This document shows, piece by piece, positions 15,743 to 24,406 of a DNA stretch of 64,000 nt (within the stretch, counting starts at the first letter, position 1; each line of letters begins with the position of its first letter). A program made the translations under genes and the position numbers. Source of the DNA: Litorilituus lipolyticus (lineage in GTDB: Bacteria > Pseudomonadota > Gammaproteobacteria > Enterobacterales > Alteromonadaceae); contig NZ_SAWY01000041.1 of assembly GCF_006439335.1 (NCBI RefSeq), forward strand, positions 62,001 through 126,000, written 5' to 3'. A model generated the notes under the pieces. The model was not told the origin of the DNA and searched no databases. It worked only from the letters and a program-made list of their open reading frames with translations.

Positions 15743-16495
15743 CTAATCCTTACTAAGTAGTGAGTTAGCAAACGATTGCGGCAAATATGAGAGCAATTTT
15801 AATAACAAGGTTAAGCGCTTAGGAAACTGTAGATAATGCTTTTTGTGTTTAATGCCTTGGTAAATACGTTTTGCAGCTTCTTCAGCTGTCAACAAAAATG
15901 GCATCGAAAAATTATTTTTATCGGTTAAAGGCGTTTTAATAAAGCCAGGGTGAATGAGGCAAACATCAATATGATCATTGGCTAGATCTATCCTTAAGCT
16001 ATTGGCCAAGTAGTCCACCCCAGCCTTTGAAGCTCCATAAGCTTGTGCTCGAGAAAAGGGGAATATAGTGGCGCTTGAACTAACCATAGCCAGTTGCCCT
16101 CCCGATGATACTTTAGGTAACAAGTTTTCTAATAAAGCACCCATAGAAAGAAGGTTAGTCTTGATAACTTCTCTAAAACAATGGCCGTCAAATTGTTTAG
16201 CATTATCGATATAAAGACACGTGCCAGCGTTAAGAATGAGAATATCAATATGAATGATTTGCTCAGCAGCTTTTGCCACTGCATCAATATCATTAACATC
16301 AAAGACTAGCCACTTGGTTGCCAATGGTGTTTGCTGTGCTAATTTTTCTTTATCGCGACCACAAGTAATCACTTGATAGCCTAAACTAACATATTGTTTA
16401 TATAACGCTAAACCTATACCTGAACTTGCTCCGGTGATAAGTACGGTTTTAGCTCGAGGATTATCATTCGGCTTAGGCATGCTTATTTTAGACAT
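15743..16495 (-). CDS. Short-chain dehydrogenase/reductase
   Basis: A 250-residue classical SDR. It shows the cofactor motif TGASSGIGLALYKQY, NAG in LNAGTCLYID, and catalytic Ser (SSSATIFPF) with YxxxK (YGASKAGVDYL). The C-terminus is basic and hydrophobic (FPKRLTLLLKLLSYLPQSF), as in membrane-associated lipid SDRs. Substrate unknown; the operon suggests a lipid-derived carbonyl. The start overlaps the NTF2-like gene by 8 bases. Confidence 0.9.
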   Translation of the reverse strand: MSKISMPKPNDNPRAKTVLITGASSGIGLALYKQYVSLGYQVITCGRDKEKLAQQTPLATKWLVFDVNDIDAVAKAAEQIIHIDILILNAGTCLYIDNAKQFDGHCFREVIKTNLLSMGALLENLLPKVSSGGQLAMVSSSATIFPFSRAQAYGASKAGVDYLANSLRIDLANDHIDVCLIHPGFIKTPLTDKNNFSMPFLLTAEEAAKRIYQGIKHKKHYLQFPKRLTLLLKLLSYLPQSFANSLLSKD

Positions 16496-16985
16496 TTTTA
16501 GTTGCTCGGCGTTTTATAAAAGCTATTAATTTCCCAATAAAAGGAATGTGTTCATAAAGCATTGCACCGACATCAACATAATCTCTATGGTAAGTCACTT
16601 TATCGTTATCACCTTGAATATGTGAACTACCTGAGACTTCTACCTCTTGGCCTTTATTGAGTCGTGGATGGCAAAACTTCATTTGCCAATAAATAGCCGC
16701 TTGATTACCCTCATGAATTACTTGCACTATGGTGAAATCACAACTAGCCAAGTTACTGTAGAGGTTTGAAAAATAGCTATTTAATTGTGCTAAGCCTTGC
16801 AAGGAGTGCATTGGGTCAATAAAGATTATGTCTTGGTGATACAGTCTATCTAACAAGTGCAAGTTATCTACCGACAATTGACTGTAAATATTAATAAAGT
16901 TATCTAGCCAAATAGCCTGATCTTGATGATGGTTATTAAGGTTATGTATTTGTACACTCATGATTTGCCTTTTATGCTTTTTCAA
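16488..16985 (-). CDS. NTF2-like/SnoaL-like protein
   Basis: About 165 residues forming one NTF2-like cone fold: helix LDNFINIYSQLSVDNLHLLDRLYHQDIIFIDPMH, then strands with IYWQMKFCH and GSSHIQGDNDKVTYHRDYVD. The ATG for MSVQIHNLNNHH lies eight codons in and is a plausible alternative start. No catalytic assignment can be made. Overlaps photolyase (14 bases) and SDR, so it is a translationally coupled member of the ChrR-sigma operon. Confidence 0.82.
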   Translation of the reverse strand: MKKHKRQIMSVQIHNLNNHHQDQAIWLDNFINIYSQLSVDNLHLLDRLYHQDIIFIDPMHSLQGLAQLNSYFSNLYSNLASCDFTIVQVIHEGNQAAIYWQMKFCHPRLNKGQEVEVSGSSHIQGDNDKVTYHRDYVDVGAMLYEHIPFIGKLIAFIKRRATKNV

Positions 16986-18381
16986 TAGCTTGATAAAATG
17001 CTAACGCTTCTGTTCTAGCAACGCTGTGTTCAACAATGGCTGACCAATACACATTTAATTGATGCTCTTCCAAATACTTATGGGGAAAGTGTATATATTT
17101 TTCTGGTACATTGCTTAACTCTGGTAAATACATACGGATAAAGTTACCACAGGGATCAAATTTTTCACTTTGTTTGATGGGATTAAAAATTCTAAAGTAA
17201 GGTTGAGCATCACAACCCGTGCTCGCAGACCATTGCCAGCCACCGTTATTTGCTGCTAAATCACCATCAATAAGGTGCTTCATAAAATATTGCTCTCCCC
17301 AACGCCAATCCACCAATAAGTGCTTGGTAAGAAAGCTTGCGGTTAGCATTCTTAGACGATTATGCATCCAACCTGTGCTGTTAAGTTGTCGCATAGCGGC
17401 ATCAATAATAGGGTAACCGGTTCTTCCTTGTTTCCAAGCATCGAAATGCTTGGGATTATTTTGCCAATTGACTTTTCGATACTTTTCTTTGAAGCATTGA
17501 TGTTTGGCCAACTCAGGTCGATGAAATAATAGGTGGCGATAAAACTCCCGCCAGATGATTTCATTAAGCCAGCTGAAATTATCACTATCAGAAGCCAGTA
17601 ATAAATCAGGCCATTTATTGAGTAATAATGTTAAAACATATCTTGGACTGATGACGCCCGCTGCTAGATACGGTGATATGCCTGAAGTACCTTTAATGCT
17701 GGGGATATCTCTACTTTTTTTATAGAGAATGTGTTTGTTAGCAATGAAATTAGCAAGTACTTCTTGTTCAAATTCAGCCGCAAGAGGCCAATTTTTTGAA
17801 GGTGAATCATGTAATTCATCGCCAGTATTGTTATCGGCTTGAGTTGTTAAAGAGCGAGTTTTATCGTTTTTGATTTTGCCAAGATAGTCAAAACCATTGT
17901 TAAGCACATATTTAATCCAAGCGCGCTTAAAGGGAGTGAATACTTTAAACATAGTATCAGATTGGGTTAATAACTTGCCTTTTGGCACAATAACATCGGA
18001 TTCAAACAGCGTTAAGTTAACCCCTTTTTCAATCAGGGCTTTGTCACGCTGTTGTTCGTTAAATTCTAACTCGCTATTGGCTACAACCTCATTTATTGAA
18101 TATTGCAGGCAATAAGCTTGAAGATATTGCTGTTGTTGCTCAAAGGTATCAAGCGGCACAATATCTAGAGCAATACCCATGTTGGCCAATGCTTTGATCA
18201 TATATTGTGCATGTCTTAAGACAAAATCTATTTTTATCTCAGACCAATGATGTTGTCGCCATTGTTTTTTTGAGACAAAAAAAATAGCCTTGCAGTTATT
18301 TTTCGAACCATTGTGGTCTAAAAAATAGTGTAAGGCCGGGTTATCGTGTGTTCTTAAATCATTTCTGAGCCAAAGTAACAC
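16972..18381 (-). CDS. phrB: Deoxyribodipyrimidine photolyase (CPD, class I)
   Basis: A 469-residue blue-light repair enzyme that splits cyclobutane pyrimidine dimers. The N-terminal antenna-binding domain (residues 1-130) begins MLLWLRNDLRTHDNPALHYF. The FAD domain shows GTSGISPYLAAGVISPR, WLNEIIWREFYRHLL, GYPIIDAAMRQLNSTGWMHNRLRM and the family signature GGWQWSASTGCDAQPYFRIFNP. Length is normal. Photolyase is a classic member of ChrR-controlled sigma regulons. Confidence 0.95.
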   Translation of the reverse strand: MLLWLRNDLRTHDNPALHYFLDHNGSKNNCKAIFFVSKKQWRQHHWSEIKIDFVLRHAQYMIKALANMGIALDIVPLDTFEQQQQYLQAYCLQYSINEVVANSELEFNEQQRDKALIEKGVNLTLFESDVIVPKGKLLTQSDTMFKVFTPFKRAWIKYVLNNGFDYLGKIKNDKTRSLTTQADNNTGDELHDSPSKNWPLAAEFEQEVLANFIANKHILYKKSRDIPSIKGTSGISPYLAAGVISPRYVLTLLLNKWPDLLLASDSDNFSWLNEIIWREFYRHLLFHRPELAKHQCFKEKYRKVNWQNNPKHFDAWKQGRTGYPIIDAAMRQLNSTGWMHNRLRMLTASFLTKHLLVDWRWGEQYFMKHLIDGDLAANNGGWQWSASTGCDAQPYFRIFNPIKQSEKFDPCGNFIRMYLPELSNVPEKYIHFPHKYLEEHQLNVYWSAIVEHSVARTEALAFYQAIEKA

Positions 18382-18402
18382 GTAAATTCCTTAATATTGA
18401 TT

Positions 18403-19362
18403 TTAATACGCGTATCTGAGCCTTAACTGCTCAGGGTAAGGTGATAAGTAAGCTTGTTTGGCTAAATAGTCTTTTGGGTACTGTAAAAGGTAATGTTTTA
18501 TCAGGGTAAGTGGCGCCATTAATGGTACTAAACCTTCACGGTAATTATGTATTTGTTGGGTTAACTCCTGGCGTTCATTACTTTGCAGGTGTTTAGAAAA
18601 ATATCCTTGAATATGCGCTAAGGTATTAGCATGTTTCTTTCTGGTGGCAAGGGTTTTTAGTGCTTGCATTAAGCCACTGATATACTGCTCAGCCATTTCT
18701 GTTAAGGGCATATCTGAACGTGCTAACAACTGACCTAACTGTTTGTAAGCAATTAAGTCGTGACTCATTACGGTATATTTATATTGGCTATGAAAACTAG
18801 TGAGTTTGTATTTTGTTAATCCTGACTCAGTTAGCTGTTGCCAATGTTTATAGGCATAAACGCGAGCAATAAAGTTTTCTCTAATTAAGGCATCATTGAG
18901 TCGACCATTTTCTTCACAAGGTAACAGGGGATTTGCTTTCATTATTTCATTGGCAAATACGCCAATACCATTTGATTTTAATGAGTTTCCTTCAGGGCTA
19001 TAAACTTTGACACGCTCCATACCACAACTTGGGCTTTTGGCACAAAAGATATAACCACTGAGGTGTTTAGTTAAGTCAGCTACCTTTTTACCGTAAGTGG
19101 CTAATGCTTCAGTAACATCTCCACTGCCATCTGCCCTAGAAACAGTGATTAAATCATTATGTTTAATCTGCCTAATGGTTGCTCTTGGTACAGGTAAGCC
19201 AATCGCTACTTCAGGGCAAAAGCTTTTAAAGGTAGCATGTTGTGACAGTTCATTAATACAAAACTTAGACGGCTTGTTACTGGCATCAAAACGTACTTTT
19301 TCACCCACTAAGCAAGCGCTAATACCAATATGTAAGTCTTTTTTATCAACGTTTAGAATCAT
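18403..19362 (-). CDS. DUF523-DUF1722 (YbgA-like) fusion protein
   Basis: A 319-residue two-domain protein. The N-terminal DUF523 domain (about 8-165) has the Cys-containing segments ISACLVGEKVRFDA, CPEVAIGLPVPR and FCAKSPSCGMERVKVY. The C-terminal DUF1722/YbgA domain (about 190-305) has FHSQYKYTVMSHD and the helical repeat ending HYLLQYPKDYLAKQAYLSPYP. The conserved cysteines suggest metal or cluster binding, but no activity is established. It is commonly found next to photolyase genes, as here (21 bases upstream of phrB). Confidence 0.92.
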   Translation of the reverse strand: MILNVDKKDLHIGISACLVGEKVRFDASNKPSKFCINELSQHATFKSFCPEVAIGLPVPRATIRQIKHNDLITVSRADGSGDVTEALATYGKKVADLTKHLSGYIFCAKSPSCGMERVKVYSPEGNSLKSNGIGVFANEIMKANPLLPCEENGRLNDALIRENFIARVYAYKHWQQLTESGLTKYKLTSFHSQYKYTVMSHDLIAYKQLGQLLARSDMPLTEMAEQYISGLMQALKTLATRKKHANTLAHIQGYFSKHLQSNERQELTQQIHNYREGLVPLMAPLTLIKHYLLQYPKDYLAKQAYLSPYPEQLRLRYAY

Positions 19363-19381
19363 GATTAACCCCTTATTACTT

Positions 19382-20074
19382 TTAGTAAATAAACGAGCCT
19401 ATTGGATTAAGTAATTTGTTAATACCTTGAGTGAAGTGCAATGCATCATTTGCTACGGTGTAACATAAACATCCTTCAGTAGAGACAGGGTGGTGTTGAT
19501 GGTCGCCACTTAACATGATGAAATCACCTTTTTCATAGTGGCCATTTTCATCGTCAAAAGAGCCTTCAAGTAATAAGGTTAACTCAAAACCTTTATGTGT
19601 GTGTTCTGGCACACCGCCACCAGGCGCAATATGTAATAAACTGGTATGAATTTCATCTTCATCAAGTTGAATACGTGCTCTAGATAATTTACCTATGTTT
19701 GCTGTTTTACTAAATTGCATATTATTAAGAGCGGTAGGTAATACGTATGATTGTTCATTAAATGTTACTTGCTTTGGTGTTTTGACCTCGGGTTCAACTA
19801 ACTCGTCTGTAGAGGTGATATTGTCTATCATTTGCTCAAAGCTAATTGCTGGCATGTCGGCAATATCTTCACCTTCATCAACTATAAAACGATCGAGAAA
19901 AGTTTCTTCAAATTCAAAATTAGCCTCTGCAACTTGCTCTGTTAATTGTGCAATTTGATGTTGGCAAGTAGGGCACATATCAGCATGGATAGCGATACCT
20001 GCAGATAATGATGCTGGTAATTCACCATCGACGAATGATTTGAGTAACTCAAAAGTAGGGTGATGTTTAATCAT
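19382..20074 (-). CDS. chrR: ChrR-family zinc anti-sigma factor
   Basis: A 230-residue cupin-type anti-sigma. The N-terminal zinc anti-sigma domain has His residues near position 3-4 and the H-x3-C-x2-C motif (IHADMCPTC). The C-terminal cupin (about 125-215) has EHTHKGFE and a later HQHHPV as metal ligands. In known systems ChrR holds the sigma factor inactive until singlet oxygen or related peroxides trigger release. Overlaps the sigma gene by 8 bases, the standard sigma/anti-sigma arrangement. Confidence 0.93.
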   Translation of the reverse strand: MIKHHPTFELLKSFVDGELPASLSAGIAIHADMCPTCQHQIAQLTEQVAEANFEFEETFLDRFIVDEGEDIADMPAISFEQMIDNITSTDELVEPEVKTPKQVTFNEQSYVLPTALNNMQFSKTANIGKLSRARIQLDEDEIHTSLLHIAPGGGVPEHTHKGFELTLLLEGSFDDENGHYEKGDFIMLSGDHQHHPVSTEGCLCYTVANDALHFTQGINKLLNPIGSFIY

Positions 20075-20636
20075 GATCTTCTCCTAACTGCACCTTGAGT
20101 TTAGCGAGTGCTAAGCGCAACCTCGATTTAATAGTACCTAAGGGTAAATTTAATTTGATAGCCAATTGCTCTTGGGACATTTCCATAAAGTAAAAACCTT
20201 TTACTACTTCACGTTGTGCTTCTGGTAGGGAATCAATAACATTGAGTAAATTGTCTTGAGCTAGGTGGTCGTCGTAGCAGTCATCTTCACTGACCATACT
20301 TTCCGCAATAGGCCAAATATCATCACTTAGGTTATCTTCTTTGTTACCTTTTATTTTACGCAGCATATCAAAAGTGACATTACGCATCACCGTATAAACC
20401 CACGTGGTAGCAGCGCCTTTGTCAGCATTAAAAAGGTGAGCTTTACGCCAAACATTACTCATGGTCTCTTGAACCACTTCATTGGCTTGTGCTTCATTAG
20501 GAAATTTACCACGAGCTATACGTAAAATTTTGGGGGCAAAGAATTTGAACAAGACAGTAAAAGCTTGTTTATCTCTTTTTTGGGCGACAGCGTTTAGTTT
20601 CAAACAAAGCTGTGCGTGATCTATTTCATTCGACAT
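20067..20636 (-). CDS. rpoE: ECF RNA polymerase sigma factor (ChrR partner)
   Basis: About 190 residues. Region 2 includes NEVVQETMSNVWRKAHLFNADKGAATTWVYTVMRNVTFDMLRK and region 4 includes LPEAQREVVKGFYFMEMSQEQLAIKLNLPLGTIKSRLRLALAKL. The combination with a zinc-cupin ChrR places it in the singlet-oxygen-responsive ECF11-type group. The ATG at 20636 (MSNEIDHAQ) gives the usual family N-terminus; the frame is open to 20699. A promoter-like element at 20715-20746 suggests autoregulation. It heads a run of ten closely packed minus-strand genes ending at 11871. Confidence 0.92.
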   Translation of the reverse strand: MSNEIDHAQLCLKLNAVAQKRDKQAFTVLFKFFAPKILRIARGKFPNEAQANEVVQETMSNVWRKAHLFNADKGAATTWVYTVMRNVTFDMLRKIKGNKEDNLSDDIWPIAESMVSEDDCYDDHLAQDNLLNVIDSLPEAQREVVKGFYFMEMSQEQLAIKLNLPLGTIKSRLRLALAKLKVQLGEDHD

Positions 20637-20714
20637 CTTAATAGATTTAGCATTTGTCTTGGTGCATAGCAAGTTAGTTTGCATCACTGTAAATACCAAT
20701 AAATAATCATTTGG

Positions 20715-20746
20715 TTACCTATACGTTGGTCGCTTGGAAAAGATCA
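20715..20746 (-). promoter_or_regulatory. Candidate ECF-sigma promoter of rpoE-chrR operon
   Basis: On the minus strand: TGATCT, 15-base spacer, CGTATAGGTAA. It shares both elements with the sites before the LON, fasciclin and TIGR01777 genes. This fits autoregulation by the encoded sigma factor. Confidence 0.6.
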
Positions 20747-20764
20747 CTTATATATTAAATTAAT

Positions 20765-21346
20765 TTAAATAATGACAGTATTTACGAAATCTTTTGCTTG
20801 TGAAAAGTTATTTTCTCTAATGAATTGGCTTTTTACTGTTAAGCTAATGGGTAATATTTCTAACCACCTTGCAACCACCCAGTGACTATTATTTAGGAGT
20901 CTATGCTGATATAAATGACTTAATAAGCTGTTACTGTAGATGACCTCGTTTAGAGCTACTTCTAATTCTGAAGAAACCATAGTGTCATCAACGGTGTTTT
21001 GAGACCAATGGTACAAAGGGTTAACCTTGGCAAATGCTAAGTTATTATCATCAACTTTCACATTTGATAGTTCAACTAGTGCGCAGCAATGCACGTCAAT
21101 CTCCAACAAGCCATCATCTCCTTGGTTGAAATCCTGTATTTTTACTAAGCTGCCCCAATCATTATGTTTAATACCCTCAGTCTTTGATGTTAGTTGGATA
21201 ACAAACATTTGATGTGCCGATATCAAACTTAACATTTTGGCGTATTTAGCTTCGAAGATTCTTAATCTCAACTTTCCTTCAGGCAGAATAAAAGCCGACA
21301 AGGGAAATATCGGTAAGAACAAATGGCTAATTTCTTGTTCTATCAT
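20765..21346 (-). CDS. LON N-terminal substrate-binding domain protein
   Basis: A 193-residue protein with only the Lon N-terminal (LON/PUA-like) domain: FLPIFPLSAFILPEGKLRLRIFEAKYAKML, then a strand-rich body with GSLVKIQDFNQGDDGLLEIDVHC. No AAA+ or protease domain. Such stand-alone proteins are of unknown function and are often next to ChrR-type sigma genes. The start ATG lies almost on the candidate promoter -10 element, so the mRNA may be nearly leaderless. Confidence 0.88.
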   Translation of the reverse strand: MIEQEISHLFLPIFPLSAFILPEGKLRLRIFEAKYAKMLSLISAHQMFVIQLTSKTEGIKHNDWGSLVKIQDFNQGDDGLLEIDVHCCALVELSNVKVDDNNLAFAKVNPLYHWSQNTVDDTMVSSELEVALNEVIYSNSLLSHLYQHRLLNNSHWVVARWLEILPISLTVKSQFIRENNFSQAKDFVNTVII

Positions 21347-21348
21347 AC

Positions 21349-21381
21349 TACTTCATACGTAATAAAGCGCTAAGGCGATCA
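21349..21381 (-). promoter_or_regulatory. Candidate ECF-sigma promoter of LON-domain gene
   Basis: Minus strand: TGATCG, 16-base spacer, CGTATGAAGTA. The -10 element ends about three bases from the ATG at 21346. Confidence 0.55.
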
Positions 21382-21460
21382 ATCTAAGATGACTTTATCC
21401 TCATAATATTTCAACTTTGCAGTTTCAATGAGATAACCCATTTACATTCAAGTGCTTAGT

Positions 21461-21484
21461 AAAAAAAAGCCCCTGTTTAGGGGC
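21461..21484 (-). terminator. Rho-independent terminator after fasciclin gene
   Basis: GCCCC-TAAACA-GGGGC hairpin followed by eight T on the minus strand, 26 bases past the fasciclin stop. Confidence 0.85.
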
Positions 21485-21510
21485 AAAGTTTTACAACAAG
21501 GATTTGGGGT

Positions 21511-23337
21511 TTAATCTAGGATAACGGTATCAATGACATGGATAATGCCGTTACTAGTTTGTATATCAGTAACCGTTACTTTAGCATCGCCAATCATTAA
21601 CATACCGCTTTCTGGGTCGATACTAACCGCAACGTCACTACCAGAAACTGTTGTTAACGACATACCATTGGCAGCATAAGCATCAATAGCTGAAATCGCG
21701 CTGCCACTTACTACGTGTGTCAATAACACGTTGGTTAACGCTGTTGTATCCGCTAGAAGCGCTGTTAAGGCTGCTGAGTCAATTTTGTCAAAAGCAGCAT
21801 TAGTTGGTGCAAATACAGTAAAAGTCGCTTCTTCATCAGCTAATGTAGTAACTAAATCAGCAGCAGTTAATGCGGTTACTAAAGTAGAGAAGTTATCTGG
21901 GTCTGCCACAGCAACCTCAACAATGGTTTGAGAAGACATATCTATTGAAGCTGGTGGTAAGATTACATTATCAACTATATGAATTACCCCGTTAGTTGCC
22001 ATCACATCAGCAGTACTTACTTTTGCACCATTAGCAAACAGCATACTATCAGTAAAGGATAATGCAATTGAGCTGCCATTAGCCGTTTCAGCCATATTAT
22101 CACTGGTTTGAGCTAGTGAAATAGCGGCATCAGACATCACTTTACCTGGTAAAACATGATATAAAAGTATGTTAGAAAGTTGCTCGTTAGTTAAACTCTC
22201 CAAAGTACCAGCTGGAAGTTTGGCGAAAGCAGCATCGGTCGGTGCAAATACCGTATAATCATTATCGAGATTACCAAGCACACTGTCTAAGCCTGTTGAT
22301 TGCAGTGCTGATGCTAAGGTGTTGAAGTTACCATTATTAGCCGCAACTTCTACTAAGCTCATGTGCGCAGGAATTTCTACTTCACCCACAACCACAGCAT
22401 CAATTACATGGATAATGCCATTGGTGGTATAAATGTCTTTCATTACAATATTAGCACCGCCAAAAGTTAGCATATCCGTCATGGTATTAATCATGATTGG
22501 TTGCATAGCCATTGATGCGGTTTCAACAGAGGTGCCATTTAAAGTAAATGCGGTTACCGCATTAACAGCTGCGCCTGAAACAACATGTTGTAAAAGAATA
22601 CTTGATAACACATCTGGGTTAGCTAGCAATGTACTCATAGTTTTTTCATCAATAAGTGCAAAAGCATCATCTGTTGGGGCAAATACGGTAAAATCAGTAC
22701 TTTCATCCGCTAATACTGCATCTAAATTAGTTGCCTGTAACGCAGTAACTAAGGTAGTAAAACTGCCATTAGCAACGGCTGTATCAACAATGTTCATGGT
22801 TGGTTCCATCATATCTGCTGGCGGCAGCAACACAGCGTCTATTACATGGATAATGCCATTATCGGCAATAATATCTGTAGTAGTTACTGTCACAGTGTTA
22901 ACCAGTAAATTACCATCAGATAGTGATAAACCAACTTCATCACCATTAACCATGACCACTTTAGTACCTGCAAGGGATATTGCTGTACTGGCAGGTACCT
23001 CACCATTAATCACATGGTAGGTTAAAATATTTGATAAATTGTCTGTGTCCATTAACAGGCTATCAATGGTTTCTTGACCAAGTAACGCAAAAGCTGCATC
23101 TGTTGGCGCAAACACGGTGAATTTTTGATTGGTATCACTAAGCGTTGCATCAAGTCCAGTGGCCTGAAGTGCAGTAACTAAGGTGGTAAAGTTACCGGCA
23201 GAAACTGCAGTATCGACTATGGTCATACTAACCACAGCATCATCTGCCATTACTACTTCGTTATCATCATCGTCATTACAGGCTTGTAAAAATGTCACAC
23301 TTAATATAGCGACACAAAAAATCTTTAAAAATTTCAT
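21511..23337 (-). CDS. Fasciclin (FAS1) lipoprotein with four repeats
   Basis: A 608-residue surface or periplasmic lipoprotein. The signal peptide ends at the lipobox LQAC (Cys about 20), followed by an acidic spacer NDDDDNE. Four FAS1 domains follow at about 38-172, 178-311, 322-458 and 464-608. Each has the H1 box (TVFAPTDAAF or close) and the H2 box (NGIIHVIDAV or close). FAS1 domains mediate adhesion, and their role in bacteria is unclear. Fasciclin genes occur in ChrR-sigma regulons elsewhere, and a matching promoter lies upstream. Confidence 0.93.
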   Translation of the reverse strand: MKFLKIFCVAILSVTFLQACNDDDDNEVVMADDAVVSMTIVDTAVSAGNFTTLVTALQATGLDATLSDTNQKFTVFAPTDAAFALLGQETIDSLLMDTDNLSNILTYHVINGEVPASTAISLAGTKVVMVNGDEVGLSLSDGNLLVNTVTVTTTDIIADNGIIHVIDAVLLPPADMMEPTMNIVDTAVANGSFTTLVTALQATNLDAVLADESTDFTVFAPTDDAFALIDEKTMSTLLANPDVLSSILLQHVVSGAAVNAVTAFTLNGTSVETASMAMQPIMINTMTDMLTFGGANIVMKDIYTTNGIIHVIDAVVVGEVEIPAHMSLVEVAANNGNFNTLASALQSTGLDSVLGNLDNDYTVFAPTDAAFAKLPAGTLESLTNEQLSNILLYHVLPGKVMSDAAISLAQTSDNMAETANGSSIALSFTDSMLFANGAKVSTADVMATNGVIHIVDNVILPPASIDMSSQTIVEVAVADPDNFSTLVTALTAADLVTTLADEEATFTVFAPTNAAFDKIDSAALTALLADTTALTNVLLTHVVSGSAISAIDAYAANGMSLTTVSGSDVAVSIDPESGMLMIGDAKVTVTDIQTSNGIIHVIDTVILD

Positions 23338-23379
23338 TTTAACACCCTCAATAATTTATCAATCTGTTTCAAATATCCA

Positions 23380-23412
23380 TTAAAAATACGGTTAATAAAT
23401 TTAAAAAGATCA
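23380..23412 (-). promoter_or_regulatory. Candidate ECF-sigma promoter of fasciclin gene
   Basis: Minus strand: TGATCT, 16-base spacer, CGTATTTTTAA. About 49 bases from the fasciclin ATG. It is back to back with the plus-strand site for the TIGR01777 gene. Confidence 0.6.
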
Positions 23413-23447
23413 GTCTTTTTCAGTAAAAACAATTAATATTTATTAAG

Positions 23448-23480
23448 TGAACTTTGTCTCAATCTTTTACGTATAAATTA
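23448..23480 (+). promoter_or_regulatory. Candidate ECF-sigma promoter of TIGR01777 gene
   Basis: Plus strand: TGAACT, 16-base spacer, CGTATAAATTA; 33 bases before the ATG at 23507. Confidence 0.55.
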
Positions 23481-23506
23481 AGTTAGTCGTGCATTAGGGA
23501 GTCTTT

Positions 23507-24406
23507 ATGAATTATTTAATAACGGGTGGTACAGGTCTTATAGGCTATCACCTTATAGGCAAGCTAATACAAAATAAACGCAATTGTGTAACGGTATTAA
23601 CTCGAAATGTGAACAAGGCGGTAAAGCTACTAGATGAGAGAGTAAATGTAATAAATAGGCTTTCATTGGAAAATATCGAAGAGGCGGATATTATTATCAA
23701 CTTAGCTGGTGAGGCAATAGCTGATAAGCGCTGGTCAAGGAAGCAAAAAAATAAAATTTGTCATAGTAGGTGGTTGCTTACACAGCAAATAGTATCATTA
23801 ATCGAGAAAGCAAAATCCCCACCTAATTTACTCATATCAGGCAGTGCTATTGGTATTTATGGACGACAAAGTAATCAACCAATCACAGAGGAGTTTAAAG
23901 ATTACCATGAAGAGTTTAGTAGTACTGTTTGTCAAAGGTGGGAAAAAATTGCGAGTAAAGCGAGTGCAAGAACTCGTGTTGCCTTATTAAGAACGGGGAT
24001 TGTGTTAGCAAAAGAACAAGGAGCTTTAGCTAAAATGTCATTACCGTTTAGGATAGGCTTGGGTGGAAAAATAGCACAGGGTGAGCAGATTATGTCTTGG
24101 ATTCACATTGAAGATATGGTCAATGCCATTATCCATATTATTGAGAACCAGACATTACATGGAGCGATTAATATTACATCTGAGAAAACGGTAACTAATA
24201 AGCAATTTTCTTTCATACTAGCTAATACGTTAAATCGACCTTGTTTATTTACTACACCAAGTTTTTTATTGAAATTGATGTTTGGTGAAATGGCAGATCT
24301 ATTACTTTATGGACAAAATGTTCAGCCCAAAAAACTTAAAATGAGCAACTTTAAGTTTAAGTATGAAAACTTAGATATAGCGTTAAAAAGTTTACTTAAC
24401 GGCTAA
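23507..24406 (+). CDS. TIGR01777-family NAD-dependent epimerase (YfcH-like)
   Basis: A 299-residue extended SDR. The Rossmann motif is TGGTGLIGYHLIGKL (residues 7-21). INLAGEAIADKRWS and SGSAIGIYG follow, then the family-typical LRTGIVLAKEQGALAKMSLPFRIGLGG and a C-terminal DUF1731-like segment (ANTLNRPCLFTTPSFLLKLMFGEMADLLL). Substrate unknown. YfcH-type genes recur in ChrR-sigma regulons. Its stop overlaps the convergent DUF3833 gene by 11 bases. Confidence 0.92.
   Translation: MNYLITGGTGLIGYHLIGKLIQNKRNCVTVLTRNVNKAVKLLDERVNVINRLSLENIEEADIIINLAGEAIADKRWSRKQKNKICHSRWLLTQQIVSLIEKAKSPPNLLISGSAIGIYGRQSNQPITEEFKDYHEEFSSTVCQRWEKIASKASARTRVALLRTGIVLAKEQGALAKMSLPFRIGLGGKIAQGEQIMSWIHIEDMVNAIIHIIENQTLHGAINITSEKTVTNKQFSFILANTLNRPCLFTTPSFLLKLMFGEMADLLLYGQNVQPKKLKMSNFKFKYENLDIALKSLLNG

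Noticed and set aside
22433-23020. 195-codon plus-strand frame opposite the fasciclin gene
   Set aside because: A shadow of the repetitive, low-complexity coding strand; composition of Val/Ser/Thr/Ala mirrors the real gene and no domain is seen.
21511-23337. Fasciclin region as a DNA tandem repeat or CRISPR-like array
   Set aside because: The periodicity is that of four diverged protein domains of about 135 residues, not of short identical DNA repeats.
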